A stretch of 24,883 nt of DNA, taken from CAG-877 sp963645945 (GTDB taxonomy: Bacteria > Bacillota_I > Bacilli_A > RF39 > UBA660). The DNA lies in NCBI GenBank assembly GCA_963645945.1, contig CAVIUA010000023.1:1-24883 (forward strand), written 5' to 3'. The notes beneath the pieces were generated by a model. It was given only the letters and a program-made list of their open reading frames with translations. It had not been told where the DNA came from and searched no databases. Position numbers and translations under genes: made by a program. Below, piece by piece: positions 6,054-13,734 of the stretch. The stretch's first letter is position 1. Every line of letters begins with the position of its first letter.

Positions 6054-6270
6054 TTTTCACCAAAATTACATCTTCCCCTATTTTGGTTATATCTTTCCAA
6101 TTGATTTCCGTATCTTTTTCACGACCCTTTAAAAAAAACGTTTTATTAGCCTCAATTACCAATGACTCTATTGATCCATCATTATTAATGTTGGCATCTA
6201 TGATACTTCCTATATTTTTTCCGTCATTTATACTAACGATACTTTTTGCCTGCAAATCCGATAAGCGCAC
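6037..6270 (-). CDS. ylmC: YlmC/YmxH-family PRC-barrel sporulation protein
   Basis: About 77-aa PRC-barrel-like protein (RLSDLQAKSIVSINDGKNIG at the N-terminus) of the YlmC/YmxH family. ylmC lies near sigG in B. subtilis and directly follows it here. Two GTG starts are possible: 6279, which overlaps the ribosome site itself, and 6270, which has AGGTG six bases upstream and matches the family N-terminus; I chose 6270. The exact function is unknown. Confidence 0.8.
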   Translation of the reverse strand: MRLSDLQAKSIVSINDGKNIGSIIDANINNDGSIESLVIEANKTFFLKGREKDTEINWKDITKIGEDVILVKNGFND

Positions 6271-6316
6271 TACAATCACCTACTCAATTAAATATATTCT
6301 ATGTTTTCTTGTGATA

Positions 6317-7093
6317 TTACTTTAAAACTTTCTTTAATTGTTTTATAGCTCTTTTTTCTAATCTTGATACCTGAGCCTGACTGATACCTATTTCTTCAGC
6401 AATTTCCATTTGAGTTTTTCCAATAATGAATCTTTTGTCTAAAATTTGTCTTTCGCGCGCATCTAACATATCCATTGCTTCATCAAGGGCTATTCTGTTT
6501 GAAAAATCTTGTGAACTTTCTTGTTTATCTTCTATTTGGTCATATAAATAAATAGTATCTCCACCATCATTGTATACTGGTTCAAACATGCTTACTGGTT
6601 CCTTCAAAGCTTCTAGGGCATTTATTATTTCACTACATGATATTTCTAGTTTTTCAGCAATATAATCTATGGATGGTTCCATACCCGTATCTTGTATATA
6701 TTTTTCTTTTATTTTTAGGGCTTTGTACGCTATATCTTTTAATGAACGGCTGACCCTGATTGTGTTATTATCTCTTATGTATCTGCGTATTTCTCCTAAT
6801 ATCATTGGGACAGCATATGTTGAAAATCTTACTTCATGCGATAAATCAAAATTGTCTATAGCTTTTAGAAGTCCTATGCAACCTATTTGAAATAAATCAT
6901 CCATATTATCTGTTCTGTTGATGAATTTTTTTAATATTGATAATACTAATTTCAAATTGCCTTGGACTAGTAAATTTCTGGCTTCCTCATCATCTTCTTG
7001 CAAACGTTTAAATAATTCTATCATTTCTTCATTACCTAGTACATTTATTTCGTTTGTATTTATACCTGTTATTTCTACTTTGTATTTTGCCAT
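6317..7093 (-). CDS. sigG: RNA polymerase sporulation sigma factor SigG
   Basis: 258 aa, collinear with B. subtilis sigma-G, which switches on late forespore genes after engulfment. Region 2 is seen in NLKLVLSILKKF, DDLFQIGCIGLLKAIDNFDL and FSTYAVPMILGEIRRYIRD; the family-typical RVSRSLKDIAYKAL follows. Region 4 ends in the helix-turn-helix GKTQMEIAEEIGISQAQVSR. The N-terminal KVEITGINTNEINVLGNEEM matches SigG rather than SigF. AAAGGAG lies just before the ATG. In the mRNA the same ribosome site can pair with ACTCCTTT 17 bases upstream (7101-7131), possibly limiting translation. The upstream gene is ttcA rather than sigE. Confidence 0.95.
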   Translation of the reverse strand: MAKYKVEITGINTNEINVLGNEEMIELFKRLQEDDEEARNLLVQGNLKLVLSILKKFINRTDNMDDLFQIGCIGLLKAIDNFDLSHEVRFSTYAVPMILGEIRRYIRDNNTIRVSRSLKDIAYKALKIKEKYIQDTGMEPSIDYIAEKLEISCSEIINALEALKEPVSMFEPVYNDGGDTIYLYDQIEDKQESSQDFSNRIALDEAMDMLDARERQILDKRFIIGKTQMEIAEEIGISQAQVSRLEKRAIKQLKKVLK

Positions 7094-7095
7094 TA

Positions 7096-7134
7096 AAAAG
7101 CTCCTTTCTATCTAATTGTGATAAAAAGGAGTTT
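7096..7134 (-). promoter_or_regulatory. Hairpin covering the sigG ribosome binding site
   Basis: In the minus-strand transcript CTCCTTT (7131-7125) pairs perfectly with AAAGGAG (7107-7101), which is the sigG Shine-Dalgarno. The loop is 17 bases and CTTTTT follows. It could sequester the ribosome site, as reported for the B. subtilis sigG leader, or act as a weak terminator after ttcA. Confidence 0.55.
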
Positions 7135-7149
7135 ATTTTATTCATATTA

Positions 7150-7962
7150 TTAATATTTTGTTAAAAAGCTTTCTTTTTGGGAATCTTTTTTTATAGCTAA
7201 TACTGTATCAACATTGACATTTTCTGCTGATTTAAAAATATTGTATGGAATGTTTTTGTTTTGTTTTTCTAAATATTTAATTAATTCTTTTATTTCTTGA
7301 CGTTTTGAATCTTTTTTTGTTTCTTTATTTGTGAACTTGCAAGCACAATTGATAAATTCAAGATTGTTATACTTTGCCCAGCGAATGATGCTTTCTTCTC
7401 TTACTAAATATAATGGTCGAATTAGTTCCATATTTTCAAAATTGATACTTTTTAGCTTAGGCATCATACTTTTATATTCACCAGCATAGATGATTGATAA
7501 CATAATAGTTTCTATTACATCATCAAAGTGATGACCAAGTGCAATTTTGTTACAACCTAATTCTTGAGCTCGTGCATATAAAAAACCTCTTCTCATTCTG
7601 GCACATAGATAGCATGGTGAATCACTTGCTAGCTTATCAGTTACATCAAATATGTTTGAATTATATGTTTTTATATCTATTCCAAGTGTTGTTGCATTAT
7701 TTTCGATTTTTTTCCTATTTAACTCATTATAGCCTGGATCCATTACGATATACTCTAAGTCAAATTTTACTTTGCCATGTTTTTGTAGTTCTTCTAGACA
7801 TTTTGCTAGAAGATTTGAGTCTTTTCCACCAGATATGCAAACAGCAATTTTGTCGCCCTCCTTTATAAGTTTATAGTCTCTTACGGCTTTCATGAATGGA
7901 CGCCAAATATCTTTTCTGAATCTTGTAATTATACTTCTTTCAATTTCTTCTTTAACTGTCAT
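7150..7962 (-). CDS. ttcA: TtcA-family tRNA 2-thiocytidine biosynthesis protein
   Basis: 270-aa PP-loop ATPase. SGGKDS at residues 44-49 is the ATP-pyrophosphatase loop; LGHHFDDVIET (142-152) is the second family motif. Cysteines C117 and C120 (SPCYLC) with C206 or C208 (NCACKF) fit the three-cysteine iron-sulphur site of TtcA, which thiolates C32 of certain tRNAs. TilS would lack the cysteine pairs. AGGTTGA lies before the ATG, and the gene starts 14 bases after trmL ends, so two tRNA-modification genes are linked. Exact substrate specificity is inferred. Confidence 0.85.
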   Translation of the reverse strand: MTVKEEIERSIITRFRKDIWRPFMKAVRDYKLIKEGDKIAVCISGGKDSNLLAKCLEELQKHGKVKFDLEYIVMDPGYNELNRKKIENNATTLGIDIKTYNSNIFDVTDKLASDSPCYLCARMRRGFLYARAQELGCNKIALGHHFDDVIETIMLSIIYAGEYKSMMPKLKSINFENMELIRPLYLVREESIIRWAKYNNLEFINCACKFTNKETKKDSKRQEIKELIKYLEKQNKNIPYNIFKSAENVNVDTVLAIKKDSQKESFLTKY

Positions 7963-7976
7963 TTTATCAACCTGCT

Positions 7977-8489
7977 TTAATCTCTTTCTAAATAGTCGCT
8001 TCCTTTAAATGGCTCTTCGCGTAGCAAATCATTATAGTCTTGTTGACGTAGGGCTTCATATATTACTATTGCAACACTGTTTGAAACGTTTAGCGCTCTT
8101 ACTTTGTCAGTCATAGGAATTCTCATACAATGATCTAAGTCCTCTTTTAAAATTTCTTTAGGTATTCCAGTTGACTCCTTGCCAAAGATAAAGTATAAAT
8201 TTTCATTATTTTTATTACTGTAATCAAAACTTGTATGGGGCTTTTTTCCATATCTTGTAAAATAGTAATATATACCAGGGTTTTTTTCTTTAAAGTCTTC
8301 ATAGTTTTCATATACTTCATACTTTAAATTATCAATGTAGTTTACAGCTGATCTTTTTAAATGAGCATCATCTAAAACAAATCCTAATGGTTTTATTAAG
8401 TGAAGACGAGTATTTGTTGCGACACAAGTTCGCATGATATTTCCCGTATTTTGCGGTATTTCTGGTTCGAATAATACTATGTTGTTCAT
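7977..8489 (-). CDS. trmL: tRNA (cytidine/uridine-34-2'-O)-methyltransferase TrmL
   Basis: 170-aa SPOUT methyltransferase of the TrmL (YibK/CspR) type, which adds a 2'-O-methyl group to the wobble base of certain tRNA-Leu species using S-adenosylmethionine. Motifs are FEPEIPQNTGNIMRTC at the N-terminus, YFIFGKESTGIP and the C-terminal knot segment RIPMTDKVRALNVSNSVAI. Length is typical. AGGAG eight bases upstream fixes the start. It is followed closely by ttcA. Confidence 0.93.
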   Translation of the reverse strand: MNNIVLFEPEIPQNTGNIMRTCVATNTRLHLIKPLGFVLDDAHLKRSAVNYIDNLKYEVYENYEDFKEKNPGIYYYFTRYGKKPHTSFDYSNKNNENLYFIFGKESTGIPKEILKEDLDHCMRIPMTDKVRALNVSNSVAIVIYEALRQQDYNDLLREEPFKGSDYLERD

Positions 8490-8504
8490 AACTTTACTCC
8501 TAAC

Positions 8505-8524
8505 TAAAAGGAGATTAATCTCCT
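8505..8524 (-). terminator. Hairpin between the thioredoxin-like gene and trmL
   Basis: A perfect 16-base palindrome, AGGAGATTAATCTCCT (8509-8524), is followed on the minus strand by TTTT. It contains the stop codon of the upstream gene. The short T-tract suggests partial termination. Confidence 0.5.
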
Positions 8525-9024
8525 ATTTTATTAAATTCTATAAATTGTTTGGTTTTTGATATTGTTAATTTTTCCTTTTCGTTCCCTTGTAATACGTTGA
8601 CAATTTTTCCATTTTCAAAAATCACCAGAGCTGGATACCTGGTTGTCAATGCTACTTTACTTTGATATTTTTCATTTAGCTGACTTATATATTCTTCTTG
8701 GTCAACATTACTTAAATTTAGATATACTATTTTTTCTTGAAGATTCATCTTAACAATAAGTTTTTTGAAATCTTTTTCAAAGTTACGACAAGTTGTATCA
8801 CTTGCTGTGCAGACATAAATTATTGTAGACTGATTTTCCATAATGTAATGGTCTAAGTCCTCACTAGTTATTTCTGACAATGTTCCTCTTATTACAGGGA
8901 TTTCTTTTTTGCTTTCACTATATACTTTATAGCAACTGCAGAAATATAAAGTAAGTCCTATTGTAGCAACAAAGATTAAAAATATAATTATGTAATTCTT
9001 CATGGCTATTTTCCTTTTTTCCAT
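8515..9024 (-). CDS. Membrane-anchored thioredoxin-fold protein
   Basis: 169 aa. A single N-terminal membrane segment (about residues 10-29) is followed by an extracytoplasmic thioredoxin-like domain: IIYVCTASDTTCRNFEKDF at the active-site position and RYPALVIFENGKIVNVLQG with the cis-Pro strand. The expected CxxC is replaced by two cysteines seven apart (CTASDTTC), so classic dithiol chemistry is uncertain; bacteriocin-accessory and DUF6568-type proteins look like this. AGGAG precedes the ATG at 9024. A specific partner cannot be named. Confidence 0.65.
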   Translation of the reverse strand: MEKRKIAMKNYIIIFLIFVATIGLTLYFCSCYKVYSESKKEIPVIRGTLSEITSEDLDHYIMENQSTIIYVCTASDTTCRNFEKDFKKLIVKMNLQEKIVYLNLSNVDQEEYISQLNEKYQSKVALTTRYPALVIFENGKIVNVLQGNEKEKLTISKTKQFIEFNKIGD

Positions 9025-9084
9025 TATATCACTCCTATCTATAAATATTTTATCATAAAATGTTATTTTTATATAGCTTTTTTT

Positions 9085-11268
9085 CTACTGATATTTTTTT
9101 ATTATGTTGTACACTTCTTCTTTTGATTCCTGATGAAAGTCTAATCTTATTTGAATATTTTCTTTTAGGTATGAGGAAAGTTTTTCTCTTCTTTGTTCAA
9201 AATTCATGACATGAGTTAAAACTCCATCATAAAATACAGGGAAAACTCTTGATTTTATATCTGTCAAACAATAGTCGTAGTCGTCTTTATTTATATTTAG
9301 AATGTTTCCTTTATTAATCATGTTTTCAACTGTACCGTAACACAACATTTGGAAAGATGATTTTTCTTTAAAGGTTGACTCAAAAATTCTTATAAACTGT
9401 TCTATTTCTAGTTGCGATAATTCAACTGATAAAGTTACAGTTTGTAGGCCTAATTTATATAAATAGTAAGCTGTATATATGTTATATACATTTAGACCAT
9501 AATCACCGTATAAATCATCATATTTTGAAAAATCAAAGTAGTCTGATACTAGACTAGAATTATATACATTGTCTTTTAGCTCTAATTGACAGCGTTTTGA
9601 CTTATAAAAGACGTTTTGTTTACACTTGTATTTTTCATATAATGGTTTTACTTCTGTATAAATTCTTCTAATATTATTGGATAGACATGTTAATAATTGG
9701 TCTTCAGTTTTGACAACGGCAACTATTCCTGGTGACATTTTTTTTGTTTGAAGCTCTTTAAATTCTACATTTTTACATTCAAATTTTACTTTGCAATTTT
9801 GTCTTTTTTGGATTAATTCTTCTACAGCTCTACGACGAATATCATTAAGTTCTTTTATTGAAATAAATATTTCTTCATCACTTTTTAAATGTATATTTTG
9901 GCATTCAAATGGTGTATTACCAAGTTTTGAAACCTGTTGTTTTATTCTTTCTTGGGTAATAGCTTCTGTTCTAGCCTTTTCAACAACGTTTCCTTGAAAT
10001 AAAACTTTATTATTTTGATCATCAACAAGTTCAATTGATAAATTTTTGCCAACACAAGCTTTTAATGTTATTGTTACAGGGATTTTTCTTTTTGGTAATT
10101 CTTTTAGTGATTTGTTTAAATTGTAATCAATGGTTTTACATACTATGTCTTTTTCTGTTAGACCTATCTTATTATCTATGTAGCAAATATCTGATGCGTT
10201 GTTAACTAACTTTTTATTTTTATTGTATAAATAATTTACTATTAGGCCTTTATTTGAGTTTAAGAATCTAATACCATCTTGTTGATTTAATGGTTTTTCT
10301 AGTTTTATTTTTATTTTATCCTTTGTTACTTCTATAACTTTTCCTATTTGCAATCCTATATGGTTAGGACTTTTAATATTCATTAATTCTTTTTCAGTAC
10401 AATTAAATAGATGTCCAGTTGTAAAACCACGGTTGAATATTGTTTTAAGTTCATTATTTGATTCCCTTATATTTGTTTGTTCATAATTATCAATAAGATT
10501 TCTATAAAATCTAGTTATAAAGCCAACGTACTCTGGGCTTTTCATACGACCTTCAATTTTAAAACATAATATATTACTTTCGAGCAACTCTTTAAACTTA
10601 ATTGATGTATTTAGTTCTTTAGTACTCAATAAATATTTGTTGTCGGTAATTATTTTTCCATTGTGTTTAAGAGTATATGGTAGACGACAGCTTCCGGCAC
10701 ATTCACCGAGATTTCCAGAACGATGACCAATCTGACTACTCATCAGACAACAGCCTGAATAGCAAATACATAGTGCTCCATGAACAAAAACTTCTTTTTC
10801 GATTGGAACGTCAATAGAATTAATTTCTTCTAAAGACATCTCTCTGGAGAAAACAACACGTTTTACTCCTAATTTGTAAAATAGTTCGGCAGTTTCTTTT
10901 GATGAGGTATTTGCTTGAGTTGAAGCATGTACTTCTAGATTAGGATATTTTTCTAAAACAAGACATAACATACCAAAGTCTTGAATTAAAATGGCATCAA
11001 TTCCATTTTTATGTAGAAACTCAACTTGATCAAGGAATGAATCTACTTCATCATTTTTAACTAATGTATTCATAGTAGCATATATTTTTACACTATAGAG
11101 ATGACATAGTTTTATAGCTTCGATTATTTCATCATTTGTAAAGTTACTTGCGAATTTTCTGGCACCAAATTTTTTACAGCCAACATAGACAGCATCTGCA
11201 CCAGAGAATATAGCTTGCTTTAGACACTCCATATTTCCCGCTGGAGCAAGTAGTTCATGTTTAATCAT
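9085..11268 (-). CDS. U32-family protein, RlhA-like
   Basis: 727 aa. The N-terminal half is a peptidase U32 domain: LLAPAGNMECLKQAIFSGAD at the start and the signature EVFVHGALCICYSGCC at 159-174, with clustered cysteines (C167, C169, C173, C174, C190, C194) that may bind a metal or iron-sulphur cluster. The C-terminal half corresponds to the DUF3656 and trailing region of long U32 proteins. Members such as E. coli RlhA hydroxylate C2501 of 23S rRNA together with prephenate-derived metabolism; others were described as collagenases. RlhA-type activity is more likely given this length, but is not proven. GGTG precedes the ATG; TATAAT lies at 11298-11293. Confidence 0.8.
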   Translation of the reverse strand: MIKHELLAPAGNMECLKQAIFSGADAVYVGCKKFGARKFASNFTNDEIIEAIKLCHLYSVKIYATMNTLVKNDEVDSFLDQVEFLHKNGIDAILIQDFGMLCLVLEKYPNLEVHASTQANTSSKETAELFYKLGVKRVVFSREMSLEEINSIDVPIEKEVFVHGALCICYSGCCLMSSQIGHRSGNLGECAGSCRLPYTLKHNGKIITDNKYLLSTKELNTSIKFKELLESNILCFKIEGRMKSPEYVGFITRFYRNLIDNYEQTNIRESNNELKTIFNRGFTTGHLFNCTEKELMNIKSPNHIGLQIGKVIEVTKDKIKIKLEKPLNQQDGIRFLNSNKGLIVNYLYNKNKKLVNNASDICYIDNKIGLTEKDIVCKTIDYNLNKSLKELPKRKIPVTITLKACVGKNLSIELVDDQNNKVLFQGNVVEKARTEAITQERIKQQVSKLGNTPFECQNIHLKSDEEIFISIKELNDIRRRAVEELIQKRQNCKVKFECKNVEFKELQTKKMSPGIVAVVKTEDQLLTCLSNNIRRIYTEVKPLYEKYKCKQNVFYKSKRCQLELKDNVYNSSLVSDYFDFSKYDDLYGDYGLNVYNIYTAYYLYKLGLQTVTLSVELSQLEIEQFIRIFESTFKEKSSFQMLCYGTVENMINKGNILNINKDDYDYCLTDIKSRVFPVFYDGVLTHVMNFEQRREKLSSYLKENIQIRLDFHQESKEEVYNIIKKYQ

Positions 11269-11346
11269 AGTAACACCTCAATTTCTTAGTAAATTATAAC
11301 ACAAACTATGAATATATTAAATTGTTTATTGTGCATATATTTTATT

Positions 11347-11659
11347 ATGAATGATAACAAGAAAAAAACAGAAAGATTAACTATTAAAAATTATATTTGG
11401 GCTATTTACATAGTAATTGCTTTTTTTTAATATTTATTGTGATGCATTCATTGATTAAGAAATATTTACGATCTAATGATGAGATTGTGAATAAAAAGAT
11501 TGTTAACCTATTTAGAAAAATATAATTGCGAATGGTTATATGATTATATTTTTTTTTGGTAGAAATTATAGTGAATTGAGGGATAATAATTATGATAAAA
11601 ACATCTTGTTAGATTTATTGACAGTATCTTGGTATTTTCTATTTTTAAAATTGTATTAA
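11347..11659 (+). pseudogene. Broken small membrane-protein gene, distant paralogue of 12012-12386
   Basis: The frame opens MNDNKKKTERLTIKNYIWAI and stops at 11428. Adding one T in the eight-T run at 11421-11428 continues it as LIFIVMHSLIKKYLRSNDEI up to a stop near 11525. Adding one A in the AAAAA run just before that continues it to the TAA at 11657-11659. The rebuilt protein is about 104 aa with membrane-like stretches, and its KNYIWAIYIVIAFF resembles ENFIWIIYLIIIFL of the ORF at 12012. Both lesions are homopolymer indels, so sequencing error is an alternative. This accounts for most of 11269-11678. Confidence 0.55.
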
Positions 11660-11678
11660 TACGTTGTATAACTCTTTG

Positions 11679-11960
11679 TCAAATATTTGATTTTAAATTG
11701 TTCAGTTCTTTTTCTAGTGCGTTTAGAAGTTGCTGGAGCATATCTATTTCTTGTTTCTCTTTGGATTTTTCTGGTACTATATTTCTTTCTTGTTGAACTT
11801 GTTTATAATAGGCATTGGTGCATAAGACTTGAGCTGTTAGCATCAGCCAGTTGCCCAGGGCATTTTGTTCGTTTGTTGTTAGGTCATCTATAAGTAAATA
11901 GCCGACAATTATGGCACTGGCAGAAAAAGTTTTTGGTGATATATTTGGTATTAAATTCAT
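11679..11960 (-). CDS. Conserved hypothetical protein (LLIDDLTTNEQNALGNW family)
   Basis: 93 aa. The N-terminal half has a hydrophobic helix (AIIVGYLLIDDLT) followed by TTNEQNALGNWLMLTAQVL; the C-terminal half is a short coiled coil (about residues 60-92). I have the impression that similar small proteins recur in gut Bacillota, but the function is unknown. The frame opens with GTG at 11969, yet that GTG is part of the ribosome site GGTG; the ATG at 11960, seven bases later, is the better start. It is divergent from the membrane protein at 12012. Confidence 0.65.
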   Translation of the reverse strand: MNLIPNISPKTFSASAIIVGYLLIDDLTTNEQNALGNWLMLTAQVLCTNAYYKQVQQERNIVPEKSKEKQEIDMLQQLLNALEKELNNLKSNI

Positions 11961-12011
11961 TTTATTCACCTATAAAATTATATTATTATTTTTAAAAGAA
12001 TATATTTTAAT

Positions 12012-12386
12012 ATGGAAAAGAAAGAAGAAATACTTAGAACAATAGAAATAGAAAATTTTATTTGGATTATATATTTAATTATAATATTTCTTTCTTTTAT
12101 TGCAAATAAAGAGGAAGTTAATTACTTTATAAATAATGATTTGCAATCTAAACGTAATTATAGAAAACTATTAATCATAATTTTTTCTATTGCTCTTGGT
12201 ATCTATTATTATTATTTTGTATCTGAATATAAAGCATATAAAAGTCTATCTCCTTATGATACGGAAAGTAGGAAATTTTTTGAAACGATAAATTTTATTG
12301 CTAATGTCTTGATTTTGATATCTGGTATTATTTTCTTTTTTATTGCAATTTTCGATGAGAAACTAGAAACAGAAATTGCCTTTTAA
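12012..12386 (+). CDS. Small membrane protein, unknown
   Basis: 124 aa with membrane segments at about residues 16-32, 51-69 and 95-114, separated by charged loops (LQSKRNYRK, YKAYKSLSPYDTESRK). The N-terminus is charged. I recognise no domain. A weak Shine-Dalgarno and very A+T-rich upstream DNA make the start uncertain. The disrupted ORF at 11347-11659 appears to be a paralogue. It is convergent with rubrerythrin, and the two share a terminator hairpin. Confidence 0.6.
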   Translation: MEKKEEILRTIEIENFIWIIYLIIIFLSFIANKEEVNYFINNDLQSKRNYRKLLIIIFSIALGIYYYYFVSEYKAYKSLSPYDTESRKFFETINFIANVLILISGIIFFFIAIFDEKLETEIAF

Positions 12387-12390
12387 GAAA

Positions 12391-12420
12391 AAAAGATTCA
12401 ACTATGTGAATCAGTTTTTG
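12391..12420. terminator. Bidirectional terminator between the membrane protein and rubrerythrin genes
   Basis: GATTCA (12395-12400) and TGAATC (12407-12412) form a hairpin with a six-base loop, flanked by AAAAA on the left and TTTTT on the right, so it can work for both converging genes. Confidence 0.6.
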
Positions 12421-12424
12421 TATT

Positions 12425-12967
12425 TTACTTATAGTTATCTGCTTTTACTTCCATAAAACTCTTTGGATGAGCACATACTGGACATACTTCTAATGCGTTT
12501 TCGTCAGTATAAACATAACCACAATTTCTACATACCCAAATTTTATTGCCATCTTTTTTAAATACTCTATCATCTTTAATATTTTTTAGTAATGTTAGAT
12601 ATCTTTCTTCATGTTCTTTTTCGATTTCACCAACTTTTTCAAATAAATTTGCTATGCGAGTAAAGCCTTCTTCTTTAGCTACAGCTGCAAATTCTTTGTA
12701 CATTTCAGTCCATTCATAATTTTCGCCAGCTGCGGCATCTTCAAGATTTTCAATTGTTGAGGGAACTTGTCCATTGTGCAATTCTTTAAACCATAATTTA
12801 GCATGTTCTTTTTCATTATTTGCTGTTTCTTCAAATATTGCGGCTAGTTGTTCATAACCATCTTTTTTAGCTTTGCTTGCGTAAAATGTATATTTATTTC
12901 TTGCTTGACTTTCACCAGAGAACGCTTTTAATAGATTTTGTTCTGTTTTGCTACCTTTTAATTCCAT
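12425..12967 (-). CDS. rbr: Rubrerythrin
   Basis: 180 aa. A four-helix diiron domain with ExxH pairs at E52/H55 and E116/H119 and the N-terminal E19 (SGESQARN), followed by a rubredoxin-like domain with C146/C149 and C162/C165. Rubrerythrin reduces hydrogen peroxide in the cytoplasm of anaerobes and microaerophiles using rubredoxin or NADH-linked donors. The frame is open 23 codons further upstream, but that part overlaps perR; the ATG at 12967 with AGAGG before it gives the standard family N-terminus MELKGSKTEQNLL. It lies 25 bases after perR in the same direction, so PerR probably controls it directly. Confidence 0.95.
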   Translation of the reverse strand: MELKGSKTEQNLLKAFSGESQARNKYTFYASKAKKDGYEQLAAIFEETANNEKEHAKLWFKELHNGQVPSTIENLEDAAAGENYEWTEMYKEFAAVAKEEGFTRIANLFEKVGEIEKEHEERYLTLLKNIKDDRVFKKDGNKIWVCRNCGYVYTDENALEVCPVCAHPKSFMEVKADNYK

Positions 12968-12992
12968 TGTAATACCTCTTTTCCAAATAATT

Positions 12993-13388
12993 TTATTTTT
13001 TTGATAATAATTCTTTACATGTAGAGCATAGACCAAGACAAGTTATTTTCACATCAGTAATCATGAATTCATTATTACTAGCGACAGTTGAAATAATTGA
13101 ACTGTAGTTTTCATCAATTATGTCAAATATTTTCTGACAATTTGTACATAATAAATGATAGTGTTTATTTTCGTTACCATCAAAATGAAATTGGCCAGAT
13201 AAGTCGGTTATTTTTTCTACTTCATTTGATTCTACTAGTTCATTTATGTTTCTATATACTGTTGCTTGACCTATCTTTTGATTTTTATTTAGAACTTTTT
13301 TATAGATATCAGCCATTGTTGGATGACTTCGATCTTCTCTTATAGTTTCCAAAATAATTTGTTTTTGTTTTGTGACTCTTTTTTTCAT
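12993..13388 (-). CDS. perR: PerR-like Fur-family peroxide regulator
   Basis: 131 aa. A winged-helix DNA-binding half is followed by a dimerisation and metal half. H22 (HPTMADIY), D70, H76 and H78 (FDGNENKHYH) and D89 line up with PerR regulatory-metal ligands H37, D85, H91, H93 and D104. C81/C84 and C121/C124 form the structural zinc site. PerR senses peroxide by metal-catalysed histidine oxidation and represses defence genes. The presence of an aspartate at the D104 position and the rubrerythrin neighbour favour PerR over Fur or Zur. Promoter and operator lie directly upstream, so it is probably autoregulated. Confidence 0.88.
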   Translation of the reverse strand: MKKRVTKQKQIILETIREDRSHPTMADIYKKVLNKNQKIGQATVYRNINELVESNEVEKITDLSGQFHFDGNENKHYHLLCTNCQKIFDIIDENYSSIISTVASNNEFMITDVKITCLGLCSTCKELLSKK

Positions 13389-13409
13389 ATAACTCTTAAC
13401 TTTTCCTAT

Positions 13410-13424
13410 TGATAACCATTATCA
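13410..13424. promoter_or_regulatory. PerR/Fur-type operator
   Basis: TGATAACCATTATCA is a 7-1-7 inverted repeat with one mismatch and is close to the Fur/PerR consensus core (TGATAAT-N-ATTATCA). It lies just downstream of the perR -10 element, covering the transcription start. Confidence 0.75.
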
Positions 13425-13429
13425 TTTAT

Positions 13430-13458
13430 ATTGTAACAATTTAGTATTTTTCTGTCAA
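13430..13458 (-). promoter_or_regulatory. Near-consensus promoter of perR-rubrerythrin
   Basis: Minus strand TTGACA (13458-13453), a 17-base spacer and TACAAT (13435-13430). The PerR/Fur-type palindrome begins six bases downstream of the -10. Confidence 0.85.
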
Positions 13459-13521
13459 TTATTTTTAGGCAAATGTGAACTATTTTTTTCTATTTTCATA
13501 GACTACTATAGGTGAAGAGTA

Positions 13522-13734
13522 ATGAAAAGTAAACATCCATTCTTTTGTAATTGTAATTCTTGCAAGCAAAAAAGAAGGAGTAATATATTCTATCTTATTG
13601 GTGTTGTTGTTGTATTTATTATTTTATTTTATCAAATGTTATTATTACTTTTTATAACTACTAGACTTAATGTTGTTATATTGTTGGTTGAATTTATAAT
13701 GTTATGTTTCTTGGTCTTCTTGGTCTTCTTTTGA
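13522..13734 (+). CDS. Small Cys-rich N-terminus membrane protein
   Basis: 70 aa. A short N-terminal segment with three cysteines (PFFCNCNSCKQKRR) precedes two hydrophobic stretches covering about residues 22-47 and 50-70. AGGTGA lies about eight bases before the ATG. No family is recognised; the cysteines could bind a metal. It is divergent from perR and its 3' end overlaps the convergent YsxE-like gene by 33 bases, which weakens the case. It could be real or a chance ORF in A+T-rich DNA. Confidence 0.45.
   Translation: MKSKHPFFCNCNSCKQKRRSNIFYLIGVVVVFIILFYQMLLLLFITTRLNVVILLVEFIMLCFLVFLVFF

Noticed and set aside
5830..6325. Plus-strand ORFs of 80-100 codons opposite yunB and ylmC
   Set aside because: They overlap recognised genes entirely and encode hydrophobic antisense-like sequence.
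7539..7868. 109-codon plus-strand ORF inside ttcA
   Set aside because: ttcA has clear motifs across this region; the opposite frame has none.
13702..13725. Tandem 9-base repeat at the end of the YsxE-like gene
   Set aside because: Only two copies, in frame (EDQ EDQ); an ordinary slippage product.
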